From DATELY01 sp035276085 (GTDB lineage: Bacteria; Pseudomonadota; Gammaproteobacteria; Steroidobacterales; Steroidobacteraceae), in NCBI GenBank assembly GCA_035276085.1, contig DATELY010000051.1, forward strand, positions 1 to 42,731: 42,731 nucleotides of DNA, given 5' to 3'. Under the pieces are notes generated by a model. The model had not been told where the DNA came from. It saw only the letters and a program-made list of their open reading frames with translations, and did no database searches. Shown here piece by piece: positions 8,720 to 17,346 of the stretch (positions are counted from its first letter, which is position 1; each line of letters starts with the position of its first letter). Position numbers and translations under genes: made by a program.

Positions 8720-10246
8720 GTGCCCCTACGAATCAATACCTCAAACCTTACGGGCGTCGCATTGAGCAAACGCCTCGCCAAGATTGCAGTCGCGACCGCA
8801 CTGCTCGTTCTCCTCGTGCGGGAAGCGGACTGGTCGCGCACCGCTCACTCTCTCGAGCGGCTGTCCTACGGCACGTTGGCTGCCGTGTTCGGAGCCATGT
8901 TTATCGGGCTCGTGCTCAGTGCCTGGAAGTGGTCGTATGCACTCAAGATCCAGGCGCTGAGCTTTCGCTTCGGCAAGCTCTTGCGCGACCTGTGCACCGG
9001 CTTCTTCTTCAATAGCTTCTTGCCCACCGCCATCGGCGGCGATGCCTATCGGGTCTACCGCACCTTGCCGCCGGATGGCTATGCGACACGCGCACTGGCC
9101 GCAGTGGCGCTCGAGCGGGTCATCGGTCTGCTGGCACTGCTCATCCTCGGATGCGTCGGCTCTCTGGCGCTCATGCATCGCTCGACGGCAGCGCGACTCT
9201 ATCTCATGGTTGCCGGTTTAGGAGCGCTTGCCGCGGTGTTCGTGCTGTTCGCGATTCGCCACGGATGGGTGGATCGACTCGCACATCGCTGGCGCCACCT
9301 CTACGCGGTGGAGGCATTCCTGCACAGCATCGACCTCCTGCGGCGCCATCCCGATCACTGGCTGCCGTTGATTGCCATTTCTTTCGCTTTTCAGATCGTC
9401 TCCATCGGGGTCATCTTCGTTCTCTATCACGATATCAACGCCACGATCACGATTCCCCAATGTGCGTTGATTGCCGCGATGGTCGGGCTGTCCGCGATCA
9501 TGCCGATCTCGATCAACGGTATCGGGGTGATGGAAGGCGCCTTCGTCGGCACGGCCGTCGCGCTCGGGCTCGACTATGAGCAAGCCCTGATCGTTGCCGT
9601 CGAGCGCCGTTTCATTGCGTTATTGCTCAGCGCAGCGTGCGGCATCCTGTACCTGGTCGAAGCACACCGCTCGAACGCGCTGACGAGACACGAGCGTTTG
9701 TTCGGCACGTTGCGCGCTGTGTTCCGCTGGGACAGCGCGTGCGCCAGAACCGCTCTGCAGGAACGACCGCCGCCAGGTGCAATGAACGAGCTGCCTGTGC
9801 CGTTGGATTCCGGCAGCGTCGATCGCGATGGCTGGGACCACTCCCAGATCCTCGAATACATCAACGACGCGATCATCATCTGGGAGATGAACGGGCGCGG
9901 AATACTCTATTGGAATCGCGCCGCCGAGCACTTGTATGGCTATTCGCGCATGGCTGCTCACGGCCGCACCACACACCAGCTGCTGAAGACCGAATTCCCG
10001 GGTGGCATTGGCCAACTCGAATCCATGCTGACGCGCTACGGCGTGTGGGCCGGTGAGCTGAGTCACGTGACGCAAGAGGGCCGGCGCATCAACGTCGAAG
10101 GTCGCCTGGCATTGATGGCCCAGCGCGATGGGCATTGGCTCGTGCTCGAAGTCAATCGAGATCTGGCGGATCACGCACGTGCGCGAGCTGCGCAGGCAGC
10201 GATGCAATCGCACATCGCCATCTTACGCAGCCAGGTGACGCGCTAA
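8720..10246 (+). CDS. LPG-synthase-TM/flippase-like protein with C-terminal PAS domain
   Basis: This 508-residue protein has two parts. Residues about 15-320 form a UPF0104/LPG_synthase_TM (AglD-type) integral membrane domain with roughly seven to eight helices, including FFFNSFLPTAIGGDAYR and the MPISINGIGVMEGAF signature of this superfamily. After a linker of about 50 residues, residues 376-482 form a PAS domain with ILEYINDAIIIWEMNG, ILYWNRAAEHLYGYS and WAGELSHVTQEG. Only a short helical tail follows, with no kinase, GGDEF or other output module. The frame is continuous. The start is a GTG at 8720 with a weak ribosome site, and TTG at 8762 is possible. Its stop overlaps the stop of the convergent DUF4345-type gene. 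Confidence 0.8.
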   Translation: MPLRINTSNLTGVALSKRLAKIAVATALLVLLVREADWSRTAHSLERLSYGTLAAVFGAMFIGLVLSAWKWSYALKIQALSFRFGKLLRDLCTGFFFNSFLPTAIGGDAYRVYRTLPPDGYATRALAAVALERVIGLLALLILGCVGSLALMHRSTAARLYLMVAGLGALAAVFVLFAIRHGWVDRLAHRWRHLYAVEAFLHSIDLLRRHPDHWLPLIAISFAFQIVSIGVIFVLYHDINATITIPQCALIAAMVGLSAIMPISINGIGVMEGAFVGTAVALGLDYEQALIVAVERRFIALLLSAACGILYLVEAHRSNALTRHERLFGTLRAVFRWDSACARTALQERPPPGAMNELPVPLDSGSVDRDGWDHSQILEYINDAIIIWEMNGRGILYWNRAAEHLYGYSRMAAHGRTTHQLLKTEFPGGIGQLESMLTRYGVWAGELSHVTQEGRRINVEGRLALMAQRDGHWLVLEVNRDLADHARARAAQAAMQSHIAILRSQVTR

Positions 10247-10644
10247 CGATTCATGCCGCGAAGCAGGTCCGGGCGCACTTCGCGCCGCAGGAGTGCCCAG
10301 GCAATCAATGCCGAAGGCAGCTCGAAGCACAGAGCACCGATGACGTAAGTCGAGAACTCGTGCGTGACGGCCGCGCTTGCAAGTCGCACCAGGCCCATAC
10401 CACTGTATAGAAACAGCAGTGCGGTGAGTCCTTGCGTGCGCCACGCCGCAGACACTCCCGCCCACAGCGCCAATACACCCACCGCGGCCTGCAAACCACC
10501 GTACATGGCGCGCAGCTCCACCGTGCCGGTCGTGCTCGTTGCCGCCACGCCTGCAATCCCCGCGAGCTCTTGCGGTGCGATCAACAGGTAGATGCCGTAA
10601 CCGAGCCACAACACTCCCGTGACGATGAGAAATGCCTTTGTCAT
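10243..10644 (-). CDS. DUF4345-type four-helix membrane protein
   Basis: This 133-residue protein has four hydrophobic segments, with the pattern GVLWLGYGIYLLIAP, ELRAMYGGLQAAVGV, FLYSGMGLVRLAS and FELPSALIAWALL that I associate with DUF4345 inner-membrane proteins. The motif RAMYGGLQ is typical. The function of the family is unknown. It is convergent with, and overlaps by 3 bp at the stop, the flippase-PAS gene, so the two genes share no terminator space. Confidence 0.8.
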   Translation of the reverse strand: MTKAFLIVTGVLWLGYGIYLLIAPQELAGIAGVAATSTTGTVELRAMYGGLQAAVGVLALWAGVSAAWRTQGLTALLFLYSGMGLVRLASAAVTHEFSTYVIGALCFELPSALIAWALLRREVRPDLLRGMNR

Positions 10645-10734
10645 TGTTGTTCCTCGTTGCCTGCGAGGATGGTTTCACAGAATCGAGCGAGCAACCAGAC
10701 GCAGCTCGAGGGGAGACCGACATAGACGACGCAC

Positions 10735-10956
10735 TCACGCGAGCAAGCGGCGCGCCGAACGACACGACCTGTCGAGCGGCGCGAAGTAGGCGTGCCCGAT
10801 CAACACGCGGGACTTGCTGCAGTAGGACCGTAACCCGGCTTCGAGCTGTAGATTCTCTGCTGCCATCATCGACGCGGGCGCACCGCCCACCTCGAGCAAT
10901 CCCCCAGCGGCGATGACTACCGCAAGTGCGACCGCCGTGACGAGCCATTGCCTCAT
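10735..10956 (-). CDS. Possible small secreted protein
   Basis: A 73-residue frame starts at the ATG at 10956. It begins MRQWLVTAVALAVVIAAGG, a convincing signal-peptide or anchor core, followed by a short mature part with two cysteines (RSYCSKS and DRSCRSA). No family is recognised. A GGGGAT sequence about 10 bp upstream could be the ribosome site. It lies in the 504-bp gap between the DUF4345-type gene and the glycosyltransferase; the rest of that gap shows no gene I can support. Short length keeps confidence low. Confidence 0.4.
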   Translation of the reverse strand: MRQWLVTAVALAVVIAAGGLLEVGGAPASMMAAENLQLEAGLRSYCSKSRVLIGHAYFAPLDRSCRSARRLLA

Positions 10957-11148
10957 CGTCAGTATCCCCGAAGCTCGACATTGATTCTTATGCGACGGTT
11001 GCACCGTCGAGCCGATACGCAGCAACTCCCAAGCCAGATCACGCCGGCACTTGCCGCTCAACGACATACAGGTGGGCCATGATGAGCGACGCAATCGCTT
11101 GTAAGATTCGCCGACACCGACCCGCTCTGTTCAAGGGACTCCGACCGC

Positions 11149-12450
11149 ATGGCGTACCGATTTCTCATCGGCACAATGCCCATCCCCGGGCATGTTGCTC
11201 CGTTTGCTCCGGTCGCCCGAGAGCTGCTCAGCCGGGGCCATGAAGTGGTGTGGTACAGCAGCCAGTATTATCGAGACAGCATCGAGCGCACTGGCGCACG
11301 GTTCGAGCCCATTCGTTCCACGGTCGACTATGGCGACTCGGAGTACAACCGTCATTTCCCCGAACGGGCGCGCTTGAGCGGGCTCAAGCAACTCGTGTTC
11401 GATTTCGAGCACCTGTTCGTCCACTCGACCCACGGCATGATCCAGGACTTGCGCGCCATCCTGAAGGGCTATCCCGCCGATGTACTGCTCGGTGATCCCG
11501 CCGTGGCCGCGACCCGAATTCTTGGCGATACAGACGACCTGCCTGCCGCGACACTGAACATCACCGTCGTCAGCTTTCAGAGTCGCGACCTCGCCGCGTT
11601 CGGCTTGGGACTGCCTTTCAACGCGTCCTCCATCGGCCGCCTGCGCAACAAGGCTTCGTACTTCCTCGTCGATCATGTGCTGTTCCGCGGCGTGAACAGA
11701 ACCTATCGCACACTGGCCCGGCAACACGGGTGGCCGATACAACCGTTCCGTCCGAGTGTCTCTCCTTATCTGCAAATGCAATCGCTCGTACCGGGCTTCG
11801 AGTACCCGATCAGCGATCTACCGCAGCAAGTGCACTTCATCGGCGCCCTGATGCCGGATGCGCCCAAGCAATTCACGCCGCCGTCGTGGTGGGATCAAGT
11901 CATCCATGGAACGCGCCCCATCGTGCTCGCCACGCAGGGAACGATTGCGACGAACGTGGATGAACTGATCCGTCCCACACTGCAAGCGCTCGCCACGGAA
12001 GACGTGTGGGTCATCGCGACCACGGGAGGTAAGCCGGTCGCAGAGCTCGGGTTGGAAATACCGAGCAACGCGTTCGTCGTGCCGTTCATCCCGTTCGTCA
12101 CCGTGATGCCGCACGTCGATCTCTACATCACGAACGGCGGCTATGGCGGTGTCACCGTCGCACTCGCGAATGGTGTTCCCATCGTGTCTGCCGGAACCAC
12201 GGAAGACAAACCGGAAGTCGGCAATCGCATCGCGTACAGCGGCGTGGGCATCGACCTCAGAACTCATCGACCCACGGTCGAACAGGTACGCGCAGCTTGC
12301 CGCGAAGTTCTGGGCAAACCCGCCTATCGTGCACGCGCTCAGACGTTGCAACACGACCTCGCGCAGCACGATGCTCCCGCAGAAGCTGCCGACCTGCTCG
12401 AACGCCTGGCGCGCACGCGTCAGCCCGTACTGCGTACAACCTTGCGCTGA
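11149..12450 (+). CDS. GT1-family glycosyltransferase (MGT/UGT type)
   Basis: This 433-residue cytosolic GT-B enzyme has the N-terminal acceptor domain opening MPIPGHVAPFAPVARELL. The C-terminal nucleotide-sugar domain has ATQGTIATNVDELI and the donor-loop region ITNGGYGGVTVALANGVP from residue 327, then GTTEDKPEVGNRIAYSGVG. Most GT1 enzymes have His where this one has Asn329; the TNGGYGG form is, as far as I recall, a recurring bacterial variant. It is expected to glycosylate a small lipophilic acceptor with a UDP- or dTDP-sugar. The start is preceded by AGGGA. The cupin gene follows 64 bp downstream. Confidence 0.88.
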   Translation: MAYRFLIGTMPIPGHVAPFAPVARELLSRGHEVVWYSSQYYRDSIERTGARFEPIRSTVDYGDSEYNRHFPERARLSGLKQLVFDFEHLFVHSTHGMIQDLRAILKGYPADVLLGDPAVAATRILGDTDDLPAATLNITVVSFQSRDLAAFGLGLPFNASSIGRLRNKASYFLVDHVLFRGVNRTYRTLARQHGWPIQPFRPSVSPYLQMQSLVPGFEYPISDLPQQVHFIGALMPDAPKQFTPPSWWDQVIHGTRPIVLATQGTIATNVDELIRPTLQALATEDVWVIATTGGKPVAELGLEIPSNAFVVPFIPFVTVMPHVDLYITNGGYGGVTVALANGVPIVSAGTTEDKPEVGNRIAYSGVGIDLRTHRPTVEQVRAACREVLGKPAYRARAQTLQHDLAQHDAPAEAADLLERLARTRQPVLRTTLR

Positions 12451-12514
12451 CTCCAATCTCAGCACCACCTGTGGCATCGTGATCCGAGCAGGCTCAGCGG
12501 CACGCAGTTCGAAC

Positions 12515-13000
12515 ATGAATTCCAGAGCGCACACACTGATCGCCGAGCTCGGGCTCGAACCGCATCCCGAAGGCGGTTACTACCGCGAGCTGTTCCGCTC
12601 GCGTTCGACCGTGCGGCCGGACGATGAGCGCGGCACACGCAGCGCGCTGACGACGATCTATTTCCTGCTGACCGCGGGTCAGGTGAGCCGGTGGCACCGT
12701 GTGAGATCCGATGAAGCGTGGCACCTGTACGAAGGTGGCCCGCTCGAGTTGCTGCTTGCCGATCCCGCACTCGATCGACTGCACTCCGCCACGTTGACGC
12801 AGGCATCTGCCACGCAATCTCCCGTGCACACGGTGCCTGCCAACTGGTGGCAAGCCGCCCGCTGCGCAGCGCCCTACGCGCTGCTGGGCTGCACAGTCGG
12901 TCCCGGCTTCGAGTTCGCCGATTTCAGTTTCCTGCGTGACGAACCCCGACTGCACGAGCGGCTGCGAAGTCTGTGCCCGGAGTGGCTCGAGTTCTTGTGA
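12515..13000 (+). CDS. Cupin-superfamily protein (DUF985/cupin_5)
   Basis: This 161-residue protein spans one whole cupin_5 domain: LGLEPHPEGGYYRELFRS near residue 13, TTIYFLLTAGQVSRWHRVRSDE at 46-67, EAWHLYEGGPLELL next, and the closing GCTVGPGFEFADFSF. The His residues of HRVRSDEAWH are candidate metal ligands. The function is not established for the family. I chose the ATG at 12515 because homology begins directly after it, although the frame is open upstream through the glycosyltransferase gene. It follows that gene on the same strand. Confidence 0.85.
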   Translation: MNSRAHTLIAELGLEPHPEGGYYRELFRSRSTVRPDDERGTRSALTTIYFLLTAGQVSRWHRVRSDEAWHLYEGGPLELLLADPALDRLHSATLTQASATQSPVHTVPANWWQAARCAAPYALLGCTVGPGFEFADFSFLRDEPRLHERLRSLCPEWLEFL

Positions 13001-13200
13001 TGAATTGGCTGTGTCAGAGGACCCTGGAGCCACAAGACGGCGAAATCCGCGGAACTTTGGTGAAGAAGAATGACTATGTCTCAATGCGGTCGCCGCCAGC
13101 CAGCCGCTCTCGCCCGTGACGGCTACCGATCCGATTCTCGCCAACGTCGAAATCCCAGCGCTGACGCCCGACACATCGATCATCCAATGGAGACACACAC

Positions 13201-13629
13201 ATGACACCGCTCGCACGCATCACCCGACTCGGCATTGCCTGCTGCACGCTCGTTGCCTTCAGCAGCGGCGCGTTCGCGGATAGTGTCAAGCTCGCCGCCG
13301 ATCTCAAACCCACCGTCGCGACCAGCAAGGCCATGGGCAAGCTCGCCGGTACGTTCGACACCCAAACCAAGGAGCTCTCATATAAGGTGGAGTATTCCGG
13401 CCTGTCAGGCCCCGCCATGGCAGCGCATTTTCATGGCCCTGCAGCGCCTGGCAAGGATGCCGGTGTTGCCGTTCCGGTTGCTGGCGACCTCAAGAGTCCG
13501 TTCACGAGCAAGGCGACGTTGACCGATGCGCAGGCGGCCGAGCTGCTCGCCGGCAAGTACTATCTCAATATCCATACCCAGGCGAATCCGAAGGGAGAGC
13601 TCCGGGGTCAGGTCGAGAAAACGAAGTAA
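13201..13629 (+). CDS. Secreted CHRD-domain protein
   Basis: The protein has 142 residues. The first 26 form a signal peptide ending SSGAFA-DS, so export to the periplasm is expected. The mature part is one CHRD domain: KLAGTFDTQTKELSYKVEYS, then AAHFHGPAAPGKDAGV, then the closing YYLNIHTQANPKGELRGQV. CHRD domains occur in chordin and in bacterial exported proteins; no enzymatic function is known. A GGAG lies about 9 bp upstream of the ATG. The 200 bp upstream (13001-13200) hold nothing else I can support. Confidence 0.9.
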   Translation: MTPLARITRLGIACCTLVAFSSGAFADSVKLAADLKPTVATSKAMGKLAGTFDTQTKELSYKVEYSGLSGPAMAAHFHGPAAPGKDAGVAVPVAGDLKSPFTSKATLTDAQAAELLAGKYYLNIHTQANPKGELRGQVEKTK

Positions 13630-13761
13630 TCGGCTGCCTGAAGCAGCGTACGCGCTCGACGCCGCACCTTCACCGGTACGGCGCCGATCGCATGACATGT
13701 CAGCCCCGAATTACCGGCACCTGGAACACGGTGTTTTCCTGTTCTTCCTGCGTACCGTTCT

Positions 13762-13971
13762 CTATAACAGGTGCAATCCATCTTCAATGAAGCCATTGAC
13801 GGCGACGCGCGGACGATGCCTGCCCTGTCCCGGATTCGTGCTGAGCTCGAAATCGCAGAAACCGACGCTATCTCCACAGGTGATCTTGCACAGCGTATCC
13901 GTGGTCGACATCTGATCCGCCATCCACGACACGACGCCCTTGTGATCCAGCGGGAGTTGAACATGAGTCAT
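13762..13971 (-). CDS. Doubtful 69-residue ORF
   Basis: This frame runs from the ATG at 13971 to 13762 in the 333-bp gap between the CHRD and SDR genes. Its third codon positions are mostly G or C and the product is not of low complexity (KITCGDSVGFCDFELS near the middle). It overlaps the start of the rightward SDR gene by 9 bp, which argues against it. No family is recognised. Nothing else in 13630-13962 is supported. Confidence 0.22.
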   Translation of the reverse strand: MTHVQLPLDHKGVVSWMADQMSTTDTLCKITCGDSVGFCDFELSTNPGQGRHRPRVAVNGFIEDGLHLL

Positions 13972-14772
13972 CGTGGAAACGCTGCCGCCCTGTTTCAGGC
14001 CGTTGCAATCTGCATCCTCTGCGCGTTCGTGCGCACGGGTTACACGGCGGACCCTTATGGCGGCAAAGTAGCCGTCATTACGGGATCGAGCAGTGGACTC
14101 GGTCAGGAGTTGGCGCGGATTGCGGCGCAGAAACAGATGAAACTCGTTCTCGCCGACATCAATCTGCCGCCGTCGCGCGCTTTTGCCGACAGTGTGAACG
14201 CGCGAGGTGGTGAAGCGATCGCGATTCAGGTCGATTTGTCCAAGCCTGAGCAACGCGCGACCGTCATCGACAGCGCAGTGAAACGCTTCGGCCGCGTCGA
14301 CTATCTGTTCAACAACGCAGGCTATGCGTACCTCGCGACCTTGGAGCACATGAGCCTTGTCGATGCACATCGCCTCTTCGAGGTGAACTACTGGGCCTAT
14401 GTGGATCTCGCTCAGCGGGTCATTCCGCTCATGAAGCAACAACGCGGCGGCACGATCGTGAACGTCGCGTCCATCCTCGGACATACGAGCGCGCCTGCCG
14501 GTCTCGGTCACTACGCCGCAACGAAACATGCGCTGGTAGGACTCTTCGAAGCCGCTGCCGATGAATTGAAAGCCGCGGGCATCAAGGTGTTCATCGCCTC
14601 GCCCGGCGGGATGCGTACGAACATCATGAAGAACGCCGTGGGGCCGTTGGCCGAGAACTGGCGCAATCAGGGCGCCTCCTGGGAATCGCCGGCCATTCCC
14701 GCTCAGGACATCTTCAAGATGATTCAAGGAGACGACGTGATTTTCTATCCGGGTAGTCGAACAGCTCGCTAG
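13963..14772 (+). CDS. Short-chain dehydrogenase with N-terminal leader
   Basis: The ATG at 13963 is preceded by GGGAG and gives 269 residues. Residues 8-28 (ALFQAVAICILCAFV) form a signal peptide or membrane anchor, unusual for an SDR. After it come the cofactor motif TGSSSGLG at 40-47, NNAG at 117-120, the Ser near 170 and YAATK with Tyr184 and Lys188, so the catalytic residues are present. The C-terminus is short after the SPGGMRTNI loop. It acts on an alcohol or ketone of unknown structure, perhaps at the membrane. The frame extends upstream to 13771, but that part is not SDR-like. Confidence 0.82.
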   Translation: MSHRGNAAALFQAVAICILCAFVRTGYTADPYGGKVAVITGSSSGLGQELARIAAQKQMKLVLADINLPPSRAFADSVNARGGEAIAIQVDLSKPEQRATVIDSAVKRFGRVDYLFNNAGYAYLATLEHMSLVDAHRLFEVNYWAYVDLAQRVIPLMKQQRGGTIVNVASILGHTSAPAGLGHYAATKHALVGLFEAAADELKAAGIKVFIASPGGMRTNIMKNAVGPLAENWRNQGASWESPAIPAQDIFKMIQGDDVIFYPGSRTAR

Positions 14773-15317
14773 CCGCCCTTTGCGATCGCACGAGCGACAA
14801 CGTTGTACGCGGCATCGCGCCACCTGCGGTGTCGCCAGAAGGAGTCGTTGTGCGCAGGAGCGGCGCCAGTGCCAGACTGCTCGGCAGTGTACTGCGCAGG
14901 TCCGCGACGATGTCACACCCACGCGACCGACTGAAAGCAAATCACCGACGTCACGGCGGACAGCCCGCAGGGTTACTCTCATCGATGCCGCGCGATTCAG
15001 CGGACGAAGTGGCTCAATTGGTTCGGACCTTGAAACTCAGCAGCGAAGAAGGTCGCGTACTGACCCGGCTTGCAGACGAAGCCGTAATGAAGTTCGACTC
15101 GGACACGGACGCGGTAGGGTGGTTCGAGGGCCAATTGCAAAGCCGACACCCATTCCTGTGGCGCTCGATCATCCAGACCATCCCGCCGATCGGCTGCTGA
15201 TCAACGAGCGATATTCCCTACCACCGAATCGATAGCTCTGCTGCTCGTCACATCGGGCGTGGCTCGTGTGACTTGCCCCACGTCTCACTCGAGATAATCG
15301 CCGCGGGGAAGTCGCCA
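14773..15317. other. Gene-poor 545-bp stretch with a PutA-like ORF fragment
   Basis: The only coding-like frame is on the plus strand, with a possible ATG at 14985 and a stop at 15200 (71 residues). Its segment LKLSSEEGRVLTRLADEAV resembles the LSSEEGVALMCLAEALLR segment of PutA proline dehydrogenases, but nothing of the catalytic domain follows, so if related it is a remnant. I see no terminator or repeat in the rest. Confidence 0.3.
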
Positions 15318-16172
15318 TCAGAGACGGCTGCCGGACGCCAGCGTTTCATTGAAACGTCCAGGATGCCGAACCCCATTCACTTCGACGCTGGCAATTTGTT
15401 TGCTCTCGCGAACGAGAACCATGGAACACAACCATACGATCGTGAGCGCCATGAGAACGGATGCAACGCCTGCGAGCTCCATGAGCCAGGGCGAAGCCGT
15501 CGAATTGATCACGTTGTACATCGGAAAGCCCGCACCCATGTGGCCCATGTAGGCACCCGCGATGGCGAGCGGGATCAACAAGAGCTGCGCGATACCTCTC
15601 AGATACGGCAGCGCAACGAGCATGAGTGTCAGGCTGGCGAGCATCGACGTTGAGTTCAGGATATTCCACGTGACCGGTGCGGTCCCCTTCCACAGCCACA
15701 GCGGCTGATATTCATAGTAGACCCACAAACCCTGCTGCACTGGGTACGCTTCGCCAATGAAGTAGCACCCGGCGGTGATCAAAGTCGCCTTCCACACCGT
15801 GGCTGTCGTCAGCGTGCCGTCCAGGAACCTGGCATACAAGAACAGATAGAAAGCGCCAAAGCCGGCCATGTATCCCAATCCGATGTGCCAGGGAATGGCC
15901 CGCGAGACCATTTCGAACATCACGATCTGGCCGGTTTTGGGGTGCACTGCATGACCCAAGAAAGTGACCACGGGCTCCATCAGGATGGCAGCGAAGCCTC
16001 CAATCGCCATCAGAACCGGCACTGCGCTCCTGCGTTGCACTGCCATACGCAATGCGACAACAACGATCGCAGCGGCGGCCACGATGGTCAGGTACAGGAA
16101 GAGGGTCTGCAGCTTCTCTGGAATCGCGAGATCCGGCGCGACGGGATAATCGACGACGAGTTGATGGGTCAT
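15318..16172 (-). CDS. Multi-pass membrane protein, unknown function
   Basis: This 284-residue protein has about seven hydrophobic helices, with polar signatures between them: MEPVVTFLGHAVHP, IPWHIGLGYMAGFGAFY, GEAYPVQQGLWVYYEYQPLW and AYMGHMGAGFPMYNVINS. The repeated aromatic and His residues at helix ends suggest a ligand- or metal-binding membrane protein, but I recognise no named family. A 14-bp tandem duplication lies 10 bp upstream of the ATG, and a CGTA/TACG inverted repeat lies about 145 bp upstream. It is divergent from the TetR gene at 16615. Confidence 0.7.
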   Translation of the reverse strand: MTHQLVVDYPVAPDLAIPEKLQTLFLYLTIVAAAAIVVVALRMAVQRRSAVPVLMAIGGFAAILMEPVVTFLGHAVHPKTGQIVMFEMVSRAIPWHIGLGYMAGFGAFYLFLYARFLDGTLTTATVWKATLITAGCYFIGEAYPVQQGLWVYYEYQPLWLWKGTAPVTWNILNSTSMLASLTLMLVALPYLRGIAQLLLIPLAIAGAYMGHMGAGFPMYNVINSTASPWLMELAGVASVLMALTIVWLCSMVLVRESKQIASVEVNGVRHPGRFNETLASGSRL

Positions 16173-16181
16173 GAAAGTGAG

Positions 16182-16209
16182 TCCTGCTGATTCAGTCCTG
16201 CTGATTCAG
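16182..16209 (+). repeat. Perfect 14-bp tandem duplication
   Basis: TCCTGCTGATTCAG occurs twice without a gap, starting 10 bp upstream of the start codon of the membrane-protein gene at 15318-16172. It therefore lies in the 5' untranslated region, where a ribosome site would be expected. It looks like a slippage duplication. Confidence 0.8.
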
Positions 16210-16316
16210 CCTTGCTTTCTCTTCGGATGGGCAGGAAGTTGCCTGCAGGGTTCTCGGCGACCGCTTGCACGGGTATCCCTCCGGAACGATCTGCCATGCA
16301 TTGAAATTAGGATCAT

Positions 16317-16327
16317 CGTACTATACG
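16317..16327. promoter_or_regulatory. Inverted repeat CGTA-N3-TACG
   Basis: CGTACTATACG lies between the divergent membrane-protein gene and the TetR gene. It has the same TACG/CGTA half-site vocabulary as the inverted repeats at 26766, 34201 and 41126. The remaining part of the 442-bp gap (16173-16614) shows no gene. An operator role is an inference. Confidence 0.35.
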
Positions 16328-16614
16328 CGAAGGAAGGAGCGCACGGGTTTGCTGCGAAACCCCTGGCGTAGCCAGCAGCAGCTTTCGCGGCTACAAGCCG
16401 ACTTCAGAAGGACTGCCTCAAAGCAAAAACACGTACTGCATGCGCTTTGGGAATCCGCCCCCGGCGCCACCACATGCCTTCTGCATGCGAACCTTCGCTC
16501 TCCCTCAACGCGGTTGCCCGCCACCGCGGCGCCCACACCGATCGCGGATCTCGCTATTCTTGACACAACGTGCCACCGTGGGCTGGCATTCCATGAATAA
16601 AGCATCGCCCGGCG

Positions 16615-17259
16615 ATGGATATGAATAGAAACGTTGCCTCTGGCCCGGAAATCGCCAACGCTGCGGATCAACCGGCTGGTCTGCGCGCACTGAAGCGCCA
16701 GCGGCTGCGGACCGACCTCATTCAGGCGAGCCTCAAGCTGTTCGGCAAACATGGCTTCGATGTCACGACGGTCGATGACATCGTGGCCGCCGCTGGCGTG
16801 TCGCGTCGCACGTTCTTCCGCTACTTCAACAGCAAGGAGGACGTGGCCTTCGACTGGATGCGCGAGCAAGGTGAGTACATGTTGCGAGCGCTCATGGAGC
16901 GGCCTCCCAAAGAGCCTCCGATCGAGTCGATCACTCACGTGTTCCTGCAGCTCGCCGACTACCACGACGCGAATCCGAAGCGTGCTCGGTTCCTGTCGAG
17001 TCTCATCATGGAGACGCCGTCGTTGAGCAGCCGATTCCACGATGAATACACGAAGTGGGAAGACCGGTACATTCAAGTGTTGCAGCGCTCGCACACGTCG
17101 AGTGCGCGCGAGGCCTTCACCATTCGAGTCCAGGTGGCCGCGACGATCTCCGCGTTCGTAGTGGCCTCCCGCACATGGATCAAGGATCGCGGTAAAGGTC
17201 CGCTGCGCGCCAAGGTCGAAGCCGCTTTTGCGATCCTCGCCATGCGGATGAGAGGGTGA
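16615..17259 (+). CDS. TetR-family transcriptional regulator
   Basis: This 214-residue protein has a TetR_N domain at about residues 28-75: RTDLIQASLKLFGKHGFDVTTVDDIVAAAGVSRRTFFRYFNSKEDV, with the recognition-helix segment VSRRTFFRYF clear. The C-terminal ligand domain is unassigned; the layout resembles regulators placed in the broad TetR class that sense acyl or aromatic compounds. The start is ATG at 16615, with another ATG at 16621. It lies 87 bp upstream of the enone reductase gene on the same strand, and divergent from a membrane protein, so both are candidate targets. Confidence 0.9.
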   Translation: MDMNRNVASGPEIANAADQPAGLRALKRQRLRTDLIQASLKLFGKHGFDVTTVDDIVAAAGVSRRTFFRYFNSKEDVAFDWMREQGEYMLRALMERPPKEPPIESITHVFLQLADYHDANPKRARFLSSLIMETPSLSSRFHDEYTKWEDRYIQVLQRSHTSSAREAFTIRVQVAATISAFVVASRTWIKDRGKGPLRAKVEAAFAILAMRMRG

Positions 17260-17346
17260 CCCCGGCACCGGAACGCTGAAAGCGGCACACGGTGCCATCT
17301 GGGCGATAGAATCCGAGCCGACCCAATCCGCAAGCTCGGAGTTTCT

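Noticed and set aside
16210..16614. A further gene in the gap upstream of the TetR gene
   Set aside because: All frames here are short, unlike any family, and give low-complexity products.
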